Positions 14,463 to 24,176 are shown, counted from the first letter of the stretch. The stretch is DNA of 64,000 nt from DATMAM01 sp035559995 (GCA_035559995.1 DATMAM010000056.1:1-64000), one strand, 5' to 3'. Notes: generated by a model from the letters alone, not told the origin. A program made the numbers and translations.

Positions 14463-16718
14463 TCAGGCTGCCGCCGGTATCTTCGCTTCCTTTTGATTCA
14501 GCGCCTGAAAAATCTTTTCCGCCGTGATCGGCAGCGACTTGAGCCTTACCCCGACGGCGTCTTCTATCGCGTTGGCGATCGCCGCCGCAACCGGCACGTT
14601 GGAAAGCTCGCCGATCGCCAGGCTGTTGTACGGCCCCGGACCGTGCGGGATCGCCTCGAGCACCGCGGTCTTGAGCGGCGGAATGTCCTGAATGTTGGGA
14701 ATCTTGTAATCGCCGAAGTTGGTCGTCACAACTTTGCCGTTATCGAGCACCAGATGCTCCGTAAGCGCGTAGCCGATGCCAAAAACGATGCCGCCGTCGA
14801 TTTGCCCCTGGTGCATCAGCGGGTTGATCACTTTTCCCGTCGTATTGGCCGCGACAAATTGCCTGAGCGTCACCTTTCCGGTTTCCGGATCGACGTGGAC
14901 CTCGGCAATTTGCGCGGCCATCGCCGCCTCGTGCGCCTTGCCGGCTTGCTTGTAATAGCCGCGCGCCTGAACCGGCGCGCCTTTGGCTCTGACGACTTCG
15001 GCAAAGCTCATGCGCCGCCGGGAGCGCGCGTGCACGACAAAGCCGTTGGCCAGAGAAAGCTCGGTTTCGGCAACTCCGAAGCGCTTCGCGGCGACCTCGA
15101 AGAGCTGCCTTCTCGCGTTCACCCCCGCCTCGTACGCCGCGTTGCCGTACACGCGCGTTGCGCGGCTGCCGCCGACGCCGCCGTCGCTCGGCACCGTGCG
15201 CGAGTCCAGATGCTGGAACTCGACTTCGCTCGTCGGAACCTTAAGCTCCTCTCCCACGACCTCGCAAATCACGGTGAAGACGCCGGCCCCCTGGTCGACA
15301 ACCGGAGAGGAAGCGGTGACCTTGCCCCGCTCGTCGATCGTGACGAAGACATTGCCTTCGCCCCCGTTGGGGCTCCACTCGGAGAAGGCCAGGCCGCGGC
15401 CGACGTTCTTCGGCTTTGGCCTGTGGTAGCCGGACAGCGCAATCGCCTTGTCCAGGGCTTCGACCGCCCTGATATGGACAACCTTGTCGCCCGTGGGCAT
15501 CTCGTCTCCGTCCCGCAGAAGATTTTTTCTCTTGAATTCGGCGGGGTCCATCCCCAGCCGCCGCGCGACGATGTCGAGCTGGCTCTCGTTGGCGAAATAG
15601 CCCTGCGGATCGCCTGGAGCGCGCATGTGGCCGCAGGGGACTTTGTTGGTGTAGACCATCTTCTCTTCGATCAAGCAGTTGGCCATCCGGTACGGCCCGG
15701 CGCAGGTCGACGCGCCGACGAGATAGCCGGCCGGCTTCATGGCGCCGTAAGCGCCGCTGTCGAAGATGAACTCCATGTGATGCGCGAGAATCGTGCCGTC
15801 CTTTTTGACTCCCGTCTTCACCCGGATGATCGAAGCGTGCCGCGGATTTCCCGCGACGAACTCTTCGCCGTACTCCATGATCATCTTGACCGGATGGCCG
15901 CTCTTGAGCGAAAGAAAATAGCACACCGGAACGTCCATGGGGCCGCCCTTGCCGCCAAAGTCGCCGCCGATGTGGACCGGATGAAAAACCAGTTTTTCTT
16001 TGGGAACGCCGATCGAGTTCGATAGCTGCTCGCGCACGGCGTAGGGCGTCTTGCTGCAGCTCCAGATCTCCGCGCCGCCCGAGGGATCGGCCTTCGCCAC
16101 GCACGAATGAGGCTCGAGGTACGACTGGTGCACCACCTGGGTCGTGAAAGTGTTCTCGACGACAAGCTCCGCTTCGCGAAACCCCGCCTCCACGTCCCCC
16201 TTGCCCCATTTTAAATAGGCGAACACGTTGCTGGCTTCTTTGAGCTCCGTTGGCAGCCCGCGATACGACAAAAGATCCGGATGAAGCAGCGGCGCGCCAG
16301 GCTTCATGGCCTCGATCGGGTCGAGAAGCGGCTCCATCTCTTCATATTCAACCTCGATCAGATCACACGCCCGCTCCGCCGCTTCTTCCGTCTCGGCGGC
16401 AACCGCGGCGACCCGCTCGCCGATAAACCGGACGACCCCGTCGGCGAGAATCGGCAAATCGTATATGCGCCGGCCGATCCGCAGCCCGGCCACATCTTTG
16501 CCGGTGATGACGGCTTTCACGCCGGGAACTTGCAGGGCCTTGCTCACGTCAATGCGCTTGATGCGCCCGTACGGGATCGGGCTTCGTAAAACTTTCCCCC
16601 AAAGCATTCCCGGCAAGCTCACATCGACCGTATAGACCGCGCGGCCGGTAACCTTCTCTTCGCCTTCGATTCTCGGAGTGGGCTTGCCGACAACCCGCGT
16701 CGCGTCTCTAAATTCCAT
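14463..16718 (-). CDS. Molybdenum hydroxylase large subunit (CoxL/XdhB-like)
   Basis: A 751-residue molybdopterin-cytosine-dinucleotide subunit of the xanthine dehydrogenase/CO dehydrogenase family. It starts at an ATG preceded by GGGAGGAAGA. It has the N-terminal Ald_Xan_dh domain (KPTPRIEGEEKVTGRAVYTVDV), then HVHIGGDFGGKGG-like MoCo contact sequence (HIGGDFGGKG), GHMRAPGDPQG and, near the end, IPNIQDIPPL and VPVAAAIANAIEDAVG. The AYRCSFR loop of true CO dehydrogenase is absent, so an aldehyde, nicotinate-like or aromatic substrate is more likely. No 2Fe-2S or FAD subunit adjoins it; a FAD subunit appears only at the far right edge. Confidence 0.85.
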   Translation of the reverse strand: MEFRDATRVVGKPTPRIEGEEKVTGRAVYTVDVSLPGMLWGKVLRSPIPYGRIKRIDVSKALQVPGVKAVITGKDVAGLRIGRRIYDLPILADGVVRFIGERVAAVAAETEEAAERACDLIEVEYEEMEPLLDPIEAMKPGAPLLHPDLLSYRGLPTELKEASNVFAYLKWGKGDVEAGFREAELVVENTFTTQVVHQSYLEPHSCVAKADPSGGAEIWSCSKTPYAVREQLSNSIGVPKEKLVFHPVHIGGDFGGKGGPMDVPVCYFLSLKSGHPVKMIMEYGEEFVAGNPRHASIIRVKTGVKKDGTILAHHMEFIFDSGAYGAMKPAGYLVGASTCAGPYRMANCLIEEKMVYTNKVPCGHMRAPGDPQGYFANESQLDIVARRLGMDPAEFKRKNLLRDGDEMPTGDKVVHIRAVEALDKAIALSGYHRPKPKNVGRGLAFSEWSPNGGEGNVFVTIDERGKVTASSPVVDQGAGVFTVICEVVGEELKVPTSEVEFQHLDSRTVPSDGGVGGSRATRVYGNAAYEAGVNARRQLFEVAAKRFGVAETELSLANGFVVHARSRRRMSFAEVVRAKGAPVQARGYYKQAGKAHEAAMAAQIAEVHVDPETGKVTLRQFVAANTTGKVINPLMHQGQIDGGIVFGIGYALTEHLVLDNGKVVTTNFGDYKIPNIQDIPPLKTAVLEAIPHGPGPYNSLAIGELSNVPVAAAIANAIEDAVGVRLKSLPITAEKIFQALNQKEAKIPAAA

Positions 16719-16923
16719 CGTCTTCCTCCCTGTCTGTGGAATCATCGTTGAACCGCGCTCACCGCACGGGATGTTATGGCGACCGCCAGGCCAAGTCAAA
16801 GCGGAACGAGCGCGCCGCTTCAAAGGCCATCGGATGAACAAACTATCCGATCGGAGCCGGCTTTGTCCAGGTCAAAAGCGGCGGCGGAACTGGCGAGCAG
16901 GGCCCGGTCGAGGCTCTGCAAGG

Positions 16924-18081
16924 CTACACGCGCGGCGTAAAGAACTCCGCCAGCGTTCGCCTCTGCCAGCGCTGCCCGATCGCTCGAATGAGCCAGTCCC
17001 TTGCCCCTCGCAGAAAAGGATTTTCCCAATGCGCGAGCCGGCCCCACTCGCGCGACAGCCGGACAATCTTCTTTGCGCGCGGCGCGCGCACCCTTTCGTA
17101 GGCTTCAAACGCGCTTGCGGAAAACCCCATCGCGCGCAGCTTGAGAGCCAGACAGAGAGCGTCCTCGATCGCCTGCGCCCCGCCCTGGCCGAGATTTGGA
17201 GTCGCGCCGTGCGCCGCGTCTCCCAGGAGAACGACCTTGCCTGCGTGCCAGCGGTCGCCGGGCACGAAGTCGACGAGGTCGGTCTGAATGATTGCGCCCG
17301 GCTCGGTCGCCGCGATGACGTCGCAAACCGGGCGCAGAAAGACGCGGTAAGCCTCCAAGAGCTTCGCCTTGAGATCGCCGCCGTTCAGTCGGAGGTTGCG
17401 GCTTAAGCTCACGGGCGCGAACCAGTAGACCTCCCCGTCCCCGACCGCCGAAAATCCGAAACGATATTTTCCGCCCCAAATTTCTCGGGCCGTTTTCTCG
17501 AGGCCGCGCGCAAGGCGAAAGCGCGCCAGGCCGCGAAAGCATGTCTGGCCCGCGTTTCGGAGCGAGATCTCGGGAAACAGCCGGCGCCTTACGGTCGAGT
17601 GGATGCCGTCGGCGGCAATTAAGATCTTGCCCTCGGCGGCACTTTGATCGGCGAACCGCGCCCGCACCGAACCGCCGGACTCTTCAAAGTCAACCAGCCG
17701 CTTTCCCAGATGAAGCGCATCCGGCTTTAGCGCCGAAAGCAAGATCTCCTGCAGCGCCGAGCGGCGGATCGCCGTCATCGGGTGCTGCCATCGCTCCGCA
17801 AAGCGGGCGGCATCGAGCGCAACGAGGCACGCGCCGTTCACCTCGCGCAGCTCGGCCCGCTCGATGGCGATGCCCGCATCGACGACCGGCCGCGCAAGCC
17901 CCAGCCGCGCCAGCACCGCCAGCGCGTTGGGCGGAACGAGAATCCCCGCGCCGTGCGGGCGAAGCTCCGTTGCCGCCTCATAGACATGAGCGTTGGCGCC
18001 CGTCCGCTCGAGCGCGATGGCGGCGCTTAGACCGCCGATCCCGCCGCCGACAACAATCGCGTCCAGCAGAGCTCCCGCCAT
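16924..18081 (-). CDS. FAD-dependent monooxygenase (UbiH/salicylate hydroxylase type)
   Basis: The protein has 385 residues from an ATG at 18081. It carries the class A flavoprotein hydroxylase fingerprints: the GxGxxG FAD site near residue 10 (AIVVGGGIGGLSAAIALERTG), the DG motif (ILIAADGIHSTVRRRL), and the second FAD motif GDAAHGATPNLGQGGAQAIEDA. Such enzymes hydroxylate aromatic rings with NAD(P)H and O2. It follows the FAD oxidoreductase gene by about 115 bases on the same strand. The substrate is unknown, but the neighbours point to an oxidative aromatic or heterocycle pathway. Confidence 0.8.
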   Translation of the reverse strand: MAGALLDAIVVGGGIGGLSAAIALERTGANAHVYEAATELRPHGAGILVPPNALAVLARLGLARPVVDAGIAIERAELREVNGACLVALDAARFAERWQHPMTAIRRSALQEILLSALKPDALHLGKRLVDFEESGGSVRARFADQSAAEGKILIAADGIHSTVRRRLFPEISLRNAGQTCFRGLARFRLARGLEKTAREIWGGKYRFGFSAVGDGEVYWFAPVSLSRNLRLNGGDLKAKLLEAYRVFLRPVCDVIAATEPGAIIQTDLVDFVPGDRWHAGKVVLLGDAAHGATPNLGQGGAQAIEDALCLALKLRAMGFSASAFEAYERVRAPRAKKIVRLSREWGRLAHWENPFLRGARDWLIRAIGQRWQRRTLAEFFTPRV

Positions 18082-18196
18082 GCCTGGCGATACTACAAGC
18101 GAGCGAAGCCGGTGTAAAAGTCGATTGTCACGCGGCCCGGCGAGGCAAAAGGCCCGCGCAAAATCTCGCCGGCGCATCGCGGCCGAGGCGCTCGCT

Positions 18197-19627
18197 CTAG
18201 CCGCGCTTCGCGGCGAGATCGCGCAGGTTCGCGCCTTGTCGTAAGAGCTCGGCTTGCACCTCGCCGGCCGCAACGGCGCGCGGCGCAACCGAGCGGCGGA
18301 CGGCAAGCGCGGCGCAGACGCCCGCCGCCTGTCCGGTCGCCATGCACACCGGCATCACGCGGTAAGACGAGTGCGCCTCATGCGTGCCCGAGATGCAGCG
18401 GCCGGCGACGAGAATCCCCTCGACTTTTTGCGGCACCAGGCAGCCAAGCGGGATATCGTACGCTTCGCCGGGCGGCAGGCGCTTCAACAGCGTGCCCCGG
18501 CCTTCGGGGCTGTGAATATCGAGCGGGTAAGCGCTGCGCGCGATCACGTCGGGGAATTTCCGCGCCTGTAAAATGTCGTCGGCCGTAAGCCGGTACTCGC
18601 CGATAATCCTCCTGGTCTCCCTCACCCCGACATGGACGCCGCTCTGCACGACGTAGGCCTTTTCGAATCCCGGCACGTAGCGGCGGAGAAAATCGGCGAT
18701 CTGGCGCATCTGGCGGCGGCTTTCCCACTCCGCGTACGAGAGGTCCCACACGTCGGTCCCGAGGACCCTGATGACGCGCGTGCTGTTGACGCTGACTTCG
18801 CGCTCGTGCGGCGTGGCAAAAAAGAGCATGTCTTCGCGGGCCAGCTGAAGCTCTCCCCGGGCCGTCGCCTGGCGAATCAGCTCCCACAGTCCGTGCACCC
18901 CGCGCCACTGATCCGGATGCTTCTTGACGTAGTTTTCGAAAGCCGCGCGCTCGAATTCCGTGACGCGAAACATCAACGTCATAGGCTGCGCCAGCTGGTC
19001 CTCTTGTCTGCCGATCTCAAAAGGGGCGCCCGCGCGCGCCGCCACATCGCCGTCGCCGGTGCAGTCGATCACGACGCGCGCCCGTATCACGATCGGCCCC
19101 GACTTGGTCTCAAACACCACCCCGCGCACGGCGGAGCCGCCGATCACCTCGGTTGCGAGCGCGTGAAACAAAAAACGGACTCCCGCCTCGTCCAGAAGGT
19201 CGAGCGCGACGAGCTTGAACACCTCGGGGTCGAACGGCACCACGTAGCCGGTCTGCACGGAAGGAGCGATCGCGCCGCCCGCGCGCACCAGACGCTCGAG
19301 CAAGCGCGCGACCGCTCCGGCCAGCACCGGCTCGCCGGCACCGTGATCGTCCGGCAGGAGCGCGGTTCCGCCCGGCTTCGCGCGCCGCAGCTTTTGCGTG
19401 TGAAAGGACATCAGCGGCATGACGAGCGCGGCCGTGGCGTTGCCGCCGAGAAAGCCGTAGCGCTCCGCCAAAACAACCCCCGCGCTGGCGCCCGCGGCGC
19501 CGAGCGCGGCGCCCAGGCCTGCCGGCCCGCCGCCGACGACGAGAACGTCGGTTTCGGCCGCAAGCCGCGCCGTGCGCGGCGGCAAACGGACCGAACGCGC
19601 GCGTTGAGGACGGGAGAGCGGTGGCAT
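18197..19627 (-). CDS. FAD-dependent oxidoreductase (FAD_oxidored family)
   Basis: The protein has 476 residues. The N-terminal dinucleotide-binding motif TDVLVVGGGPAGLGAALGAA is followed by ERYGFLGGNATAALVMPL, which is characteristic of the FAD_oxidored/DUF-like dehydrogenases. A second conserved element, VIDCTGDGDVAARAGAPFE, and the late GRCISGTHEAHSSYRVMPVCMATGQAAG complete the FAD site. The reaction is not predictable beyond flavin-dependent oxidation. It lies 18 bases downstream of the pyruvyl transferase gene. Confidence 0.75.
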   Translation of the reverse strand: MPPLSRPQRARSVRLPPRTARLAAETDVLVVGGGPAGLGAALGAAGASAGVVLAERYGFLGGNATAALVMPLMSFHTQKLRRAKPGGTALLPDDHGAGEPVLAGAVARLLERLVRAGGAIAPSVQTGYVVPFDPEVFKLVALDLLDEAGVRFLFHALATEVIGGSAVRGVVFETKSGPIVIRARVVIDCTGDGDVAARAGAPFEIGRQEDQLAQPMTLMFRVTEFERAAFENYVKKHPDQWRGVHGLWELIRQATARGELQLAREDMLFFATPHEREVSVNSTRVIRVLGTDVWDLSYAEWESRRQMRQIADFLRRYVPGFEKAYVVQSGVHVGVRETRRIIGEYRLTADDILQARKFPDVIARSAYPLDIHSPEGRGTLLKRLPPGEAYDIPLGCLVPQKVEGILVAGRCISGTHEAHSSYRVMPVCMATGQAAGVCAALAVRRSVAPRAVAAGEVQAELLRQGANLRDLAAKRG

Positions 19628-19645
19628 AGGCTCTCGCTGCGCCGT

Positions 19646-20758
19646 CTAGGATTTGAGGGATCGCAGCAGATCGCAGAGAATTTCGTTCGTTCTTCTGGCG
19701 CGCTCCTGGAGCGGCGGCACCTTTTCTTCGAGCCGCTTCTTGATCCGGTCCTTGGTGTCCCAAGAGCGGTCGAGAAACGCGCACAGCTTGCCCACGTTTA
19801 GCGCCGCGATCGGAGGCGTCGGCATCTCCAAGTCCGCCAAAAACCCCGAGACTTTTGTGGCGTAAGGAAGCGCCACGAAGGGAATTCTCTGAATTCCGGC
19901 AAAAATCAAAAAATGAAGCCGCATGCCGACCGCAAACGCCATGTGCTTCATCAGGCCTGCGACTTCGCCCGACGTGTAGTCGCCCTTGAGAACGGTGGCG
20001 CGCTTGGCGTTGGCCATCTTGGAGATGACGCCGTGAGAGTGCTGCGGGTCTTTGTTCTCCCCGCCTTCCATCGGCACAAACAGAACCTGCGCGTCGTAGC
20101 GTTCCACCATGAAATCGGCGGCGTTGGCCAACATCGCGTGGTACTGCTCGATGTTGAGGTCGGGCGCCGCCGGCCCCGGCTCGCGCACGGAAAACCCGAC
20201 GAGCGGCGTCTCGGAGCTTAGGCCCTCTTTCTTTAACATCTCGCGGGTAAACGGTTGCGGCTTTAGCAAAAGCGCCGGATCGCTGGTGATTTCAATTTCC
20301 TGATTTACCCCGAGATCGTGCAAAATCCGCTTCGCCTCCCCCTCGCGAACGGTAATCTTGTCGACTTTATTGAGCGCATCGACGACGAGTTGCTTCGATT
20401 CGGGGCTCTTGAGCGGCCCCACGCTGATCGCGTAGACCATCACCGGAACTCCCAGCTCTCTCGCCCAGTTGACGTCGCGCAAAAAGCCTTCGATCGACTC
20501 GTCGTAGAGAATGCCGCCGCCGCCGAGAATGAACAGATCGAGCTTGCGCAGCTCCTCCAGCACCTGGTCCTTGTGCAGCTCTCGAATGGGAACGGCGCGC
20601 ACCTTGTGCCGCTTCTCCGTATCCTTGGCGTTGCGCGAGAAGACCACGGGATCGACGTCCAGCTCGGCGCGCAGCTCCCGCAAAATGACTTCGAGAATTG
20701 CCTCGTCGCCCAAGTTCATGCCGCCGTAGGATCCGGAAATCGCGACCCGATACTTCAT
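19646..20758 (-). CDS. Polysaccharide pyruvyl transferase family protein (CsaB-like)
   Basis: The protein has 370 residues from the ATG at 20758, after an AAGAGGG; a TTG two codons upstream is less likely. The N-terminus MKYRVAISGSYGGMNLGDEA is diagnostic for polysaccharide pyruvyl transferases, followed by the GGGGILYDES segment and a Rossmann-like C-terminal half (MRLHFLIFAGI). The family transfers pyruvate from phosphoenolpyruvate to cell-wall or exopolysaccharide sugars; CsaB does this for S-layer anchoring. No other envelope-polysaccharide genes adjoin it. Confidence 0.8.
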   Translation of the reverse strand: MKYRVAISGSYGGMNLGDEAILEVILRELRAELDVDPVVFSRNAKDTEKRHKVRAVPIRELHKDQVLEELRKLDLFILGGGGILYDESIEGFLRDVNWARELGVPVMVYAISVGPLKSPESKQLVVDALNKVDKITVREGEAKRILHDLGVNQEIEITSDPALLLKPQPFTREMLKKEGLSSETPLVGFSVREPGPAAPDLNIEQYHAMLANAADFMVERYDAQVLFVPMEGGENKDPQHSHGVISKMANAKRATVLKGDYTSGEVAGLMKHMAFAVGMRLHFLIFAGIQRIPFVALPYATKVSGFLADLEMPTPPIAALNVGKLCAFLDRSWDTKDRIKKRLEEKVPPLQERARRTNEILCDLLRSLKS

Positions 20759-20882
20759 CGGCAAAACCCTCTTCCTGTCGAAGTTCTATCAATCTAACAG
20801 CAAATCCGCCCTAACCGAACCCCGTTCGGCCGGCCGCGGAGCCCGGCTTCCACCGGCGGCTCGGCGGGAGAAAGGCCGGGCG

Positions 20883-21755
20883 CTAGGACAGGTCGCGCGC
20901 CGCTTCCTTGAACTTGCGGATCGCGTTCAGGTGAGCTTCAACATTCGGCAGGCCGGCGCTCATCGTGTTGATCGACAGGTGCGTCGCTCCGAGGTCTTGC
21001 CACTGGCGCGCCTGCTCCGCGCATCGTTCAAGGGTCTGGTGCCGCAGGCTCACGCGCGCCTCGACGCCGATCGCTGCCGGATCGCGCCCCGCCTGGCGCG
21101 CATACTCGGAGAGCTTTTCAAACATCGCCCGGTATCTCTCGTTCGGCTCGAGTTGCGGGAACCAGCCGTCCCCGAGCCGGGCGATGCGCCTGAGCACCGG
21201 ATCGGCGCCGCCCCCGAACCAGATCGGAATCGGCCTCTGTAGCGGGAGCGGATTGATGCCCGCGTCGGTGATCTGGTGCCACCGCCCGTGAAACGTCACG
21301 AGCTCTTGCGTCCACAGACAACGCAGCACCGCGACCTGCTCCTCCGATCTTTGTCCCCGGTTCTTGAAATTCTCGCCGAGCGCCTCATATTCGACGAAAT
21401 TCCACCCGATGCCGACGCCGAGCCTGAGGCGCCCGCCGCTCAGGACATCGAGGACGGCGGCTTGCTTGGCCACCAGAGCCGTCTGTCGCTGCGGCAAGAT
21501 GATGACCCCGGTGACGAGGCCGATCTTCTTGGTGAAACCGGCGATGTAGCCGAAGAGCACGAACGGCTCGTAAAACGCGTCTCTGTGAGTGTAAGGCGGA
21601 TTCCATCCCGGGCGGCTTGCGCTGTTGGCGCCGAGGACGTGATCGTAGGCGACGATGTGATCGTATCCCAGGGACTCCGCCGCCTGGGCATATTCGCGCA
21701 CCGCGCCGGCATCGTTGCCGATCTCGGTCTGCGGAAAAACGACTCCCAGCTTCAT
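20883..21755 (-). CDS. LLM-class F420/flavin-dependent oxidoreductase
   Basis: A 290-residue luciferase-like barrel starting at the ATG 8 bases after GGAGG. Typical family sequences are KLGVVFPQTEIGNDAGAVREYAQAAESLGYDHIVAYDHVLG, the GVGIGWNFVEYEALG flavin-contact region and PIPIWFGGGADPVLRRIARLGDGWFP. It matches the F420-dependent TIGR03619 type better than alkanesulfonate monooxygenases. It is a second paralog in the window, only distantly similar to the one at 5352-6329. The substrate is unknown. Confidence 0.78.
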   Translation of the reverse strand: MKLGVVFPQTEIGNDAGAVREYAQAAESLGYDHIVAYDHVLGANSASRPGWNPPYTHRDAFYEPFVLFGYIAGFTKKIGLVTGVIILPQRQTALVAKQAAVLDVLSGGRLRLGVGIGWNFVEYEALGENFKNRGQRSEEQVAVLRCLWTQELVTFHGRWHQITDAGINPLPLQRPIPIWFGGGADPVLRRIARLGDGWFPQLEPNERYRAMFEKLSEYARQAGRDPAAIGVEARVSLRHQTLERCAEQARQWQDLGATHLSINTMSAGLPNVEAHLNAIRKFKEAARDLS

Positions 21756-21813
21756 GCTCACTGCCTCCGATTTCTTTCAAGAGACGGCAGGCGCGCCCTG
21801 CGGCTGCGCAACG

Positions 21814-22719
21814 TCACATCGGCATACACGCCTGCAGAGCGTCGTCAAGATGCGCGTAGCGAAACCGGTATCCAAGCTTTTGCGCGCGCTCCGGGATCAC
21901 GCGCTGCCCCGTCAAAAGCATATCGGCCATCTCGCCCAACAGGATCCTGAGCGCGAACGCCGGTACGGGCGCCCATGAAGGCCGTCTCAGAGCGCGGCCC
22001 AACGCGCGACAAAATTCCTTCATCGTCACCGGATTCGGTGCCGTCGCGTTAAACGGCCCCGAGGCGTCGGCGCGCCCGCTCAAAAAACGGATGAGCCCGA
22101 TTTCATCTTCCATATGGATCCACGGCATCCACTGCCTTCCGCTTCCGAGCGGCCCGCCCACGAAGAACTTGAACGGCGGCGCCATCTTCGCCAGCGCCCC
22201 GCCCTTGCCCAAGACGATCCCCGTGCGCAAGAGCACAACCCTCACGCCCGCGCTCTCCGCCTTCTTTGCTTCCTCCTCCCACTCCACGCACGTGCGCGCG
22301 AGAAAATCACTGCCGGAACCGGTCTCCTCCGTGATCGGCTCATCGCCGCGAGGGCCGTAGTAGCCGACGGCTGAGCCGTTGAGCAGAAATTTCGGCTTTG
22401 CGCGGGCGCTCGCAATCGCGCCCACAAGCGTTCGGGTCGCCATAATTCGGCTCGCGCGGATTTTTTCCTTTTGGCTCTCGGTCCACCGCCTGGCCGCGAT
22501 CGGCTCCCCGGCAAGATTGATGACGCCGTCCGCCCCGTCGAGCAGATCGGCGGGAATTCTCCCCGCCAGCGGCTCCCACGTCACCCAATTTTCGCCCGGC
22601 TCGGCGCGCCGTTTTTCCTGGCCGCGCGTCAAGATCGTCAAAGAGTGATTCTCGGCCCGCAGCCTCTGGCAAAGCGCGGAACCGATAAAGCCCGTGCCGC
22701 CGGCGATCACAAACCGCAT
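21814..22719 (-). CDS. TIGR01777 family epimerase (SDR39U1/YfcH-like)
   Basis: A 301-residue extended-SDR protein with an AAGGAGG ribosome binding site. It has the NAD(P) motif FVIAGGTGFIGSALCQRL, the NLAGEPIAARRW signature typical of the family, SAVGYYGPRGDE with the catalytic YxxxK region modified, and the C-terminal DUF1731 segment (PAFALRILLGEMADMLLTGQRVIPERAQKLGYRF). The biochemical function is unknown in most bacteria. It is divergently placed from the ketoacyl synthase gene. Confidence 0.85.
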   Translation of the reverse strand: MRFVIAGGTGFIGSALCQRLRAENHSLTILTRGQEKRRAEPGENWVTWEPLAGRIPADLLDGADGVINLAGEPIAARRWTESQKEKIRASRIMATRTLVGAIASARAKPKFLLNGSAVGYYGPRGDEPITEETGSGSDFLARTCVEWEEEAKKAESAGVRVVLLRTGIVLGKGGALAKMAPPFKFFVGGPLGSGRQWMPWIHMEDEIGLIRFLSGRADASGPFNATAPNPVTMKEFCRALGRALRRPSWAPVPAFALRILLGEMADMLLTGQRVIPERAQKLGYRFRYAHLDDALQACMPM

Positions 22720-22765
22720 CGCATCCTCCTTGGGCCTTAACTTAAAGTGGCCGCCTCCCGATGGT

Positions 22766-22794
22766 ATGTAAATGACAGGAACTGAGGTGGTCAA
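22766..22794 (-). promoter_or_regulatory. Candidate promoter for the TIGR01777 gene
   Basis: On the minus strand TTGACC (22794-22789) is followed after 17 bases by TTACAT (22771-22766), about 47 bases upstream of the ATG at 22719. The -35 is five of six, but the -10 is poor. Confidence 0.3.
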
Positions 22795-22898
22795 TATACC
22801 CGCGCGGTGCGCCCGACACGAGGGGTCCCGGCCGAAGGCGCCTCGCCCCCGGCTACAAAGCGCTTATCTTTGCGTCCAAGGCCCCGCGAGGTAACCCG

Positions 22899-24176
22899 AT
22901 GGCCGTGCAAAATCGCCGCTTCCTTCCCCGCCGCGTCGTCGTTACCGGCATCGGAGCCGTAAGCCCAAACGGCATCGGCGCGCAGGCGTTTTGGCAAGCG
23001 ACGCGAAGCGGCGTGAGCGGCGTCACGACCATCGCCTCGTTCGATCCCTCGCGCCTGCCCTGCCGCATCGCGGCCGAGGTGAAGGATTTCCACCCGGAAA
23101 AATTCATTGCCGAAAAGGATCTCAAGCGCACGCCGCGCGCCGTGCCGCTCGCGTTGGCGGCGACCGAAGAGGCTCTGCGCTTCGCCGGCATTCATCCCGG
23201 GGCCATGACGCTGGAGGAAAAACGCTCGTGGGGCGTGATCTTGGGAACCGGCGGCGGCGGGCCCGATTTTACCGAAGAGCAGTACCGCCTCTATTTTTCC
23301 GACCAGCTCCGCAAGGCGAGCGCGTACAACATTTCCGGCTCGACGATCGGCACCGTCTCGAGCGAGATCTCGCTTCGCTTCGATTTCAAAGGCCCGAGCC
23401 ACGTGATCTCCACCGGCTGCACCAGCTCGACCGACGCCATCGGCTACGCCTTCAATCTCATTAGGTTTGGCCTGGCCGATCATCTCGTGACGGGCGGCGT
23501 CGACGCGACGATCACGCCGGCCATCATGCACGGCTTTTCCATCATGCGCGTGGTTTCGCTCTCGCATAACGACGCCCCGGCGCGCGCATCGCGGCCGTTC
23601 GATCTCGGCCGGGACGGCTTTGTGCTGGGCGAAGGCGCCTGGATGTTCGTTCTCGAGGAAAGGGAGCGGGCGATCGGCCGCTCGGCGCCGATCGTCGCGG
23701 AAGTTCTAGGCTACGGCTCCACCTGCGACGCCTATCATATGGTGCGGCTCAACCCGGACGGCGAGGAGCCGGCCCGCGCCATGTCTTTGGCGATCGAGGA
23801 CGCGGGCGTCGCCAAAGAGGAAATCGGCTATATCGCCGCGCATGGAACCTCGACGGTCTTGAACGACGCGACGGAGACGCGGGCCATACGCTTGTGCTTC
23901 GGCTCAAAGGCCGACGATATTCCGGTAAGCTCGATCAAGTCGATGATCGGCCATCCGCAGGGCGCCGCGGGAGCGGCGAGCGTGGCGGCGGCGATTTTCG
24001 CCATGAACGACGGCTTTCTTCCGCCGACGATCAATTACGAGGCGCCCGACCCGAGCTGCGATCTCAACTACATCCCAAACCACGGCATGGCGCGCGCGGT
24101 TGACCTCGTGCTCTGCAACTGCATCGCCTTCGGGTCCAAAAATTCGGCGCTGGTGCTCGGCCGCGCCACGCGCTAA
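22899..24176 (+). CDS. Beta-ketoacyl-ACP synthase II (FabF-type)
   Basis: A 425-residue condensing enzyme. The Cys-His-His triad is present: Cys174 in ISTGCTSSTDAIG, His in AAHGTSTVLNDATE, and His in SMIGHPQGAAGAAS. The N-terminal RRVVVTGIGAVSPNG and the C-terminal SKNSALVLGR are standard. It elongates acyl-ACP with malonyl-ACP. It is not in a fab cluster (no acpP, fabD or fabG nearby), so it may serve a specialised lipid or secondary pathway. Its TAA stop shares bases with the stop of the opposing Tyr-rich gene. Confidence 0.85.
   Translation: MAVQNRRFLPRRVVVTGIGAVSPNGIGAQAFWQATRSGVSGVTTIASFDPSRLPCRIAAEVKDFHPEKFIAEKDLKRTPRAVPLALAATEEALRFAGIHPGAMTLEEKRSWGVILGTGGGGPDFTEEQYRLYFSDQLRKASAYNISGSTIGTVSSEISLRFDFKGPSHVISTGCTSSTDAIGYAFNLIRFGLADHLVTGGVDATITPAIMHGFSIMRVVSLSHNDAPARASRPFDLGRDGFVLGEGAWMFVLEERERAIGRSAPIVAEVLGYGSTCDAYHMVRLNPDGEEPARAMSLAIEDAGVAKEEIGYIAAHGTSTVLNDATETRAIRLCFGSKADDIPVSSIKSMIGHPQGAAGAASVAAAIFAMNDGFLPPTINYEAPDPSCDLNYIPNHGMARAVDLVLCNCIAFGSKNSALVLGRATR

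Noticed and set aside
13698..16025. 775-codon plus-strand open frame
   Set aside because: Lies antisense to the propeller and CoxL-like genes; Arg/Val/His-rich composition typical of antisense frames in GC-rich DNA; no family resemblance.
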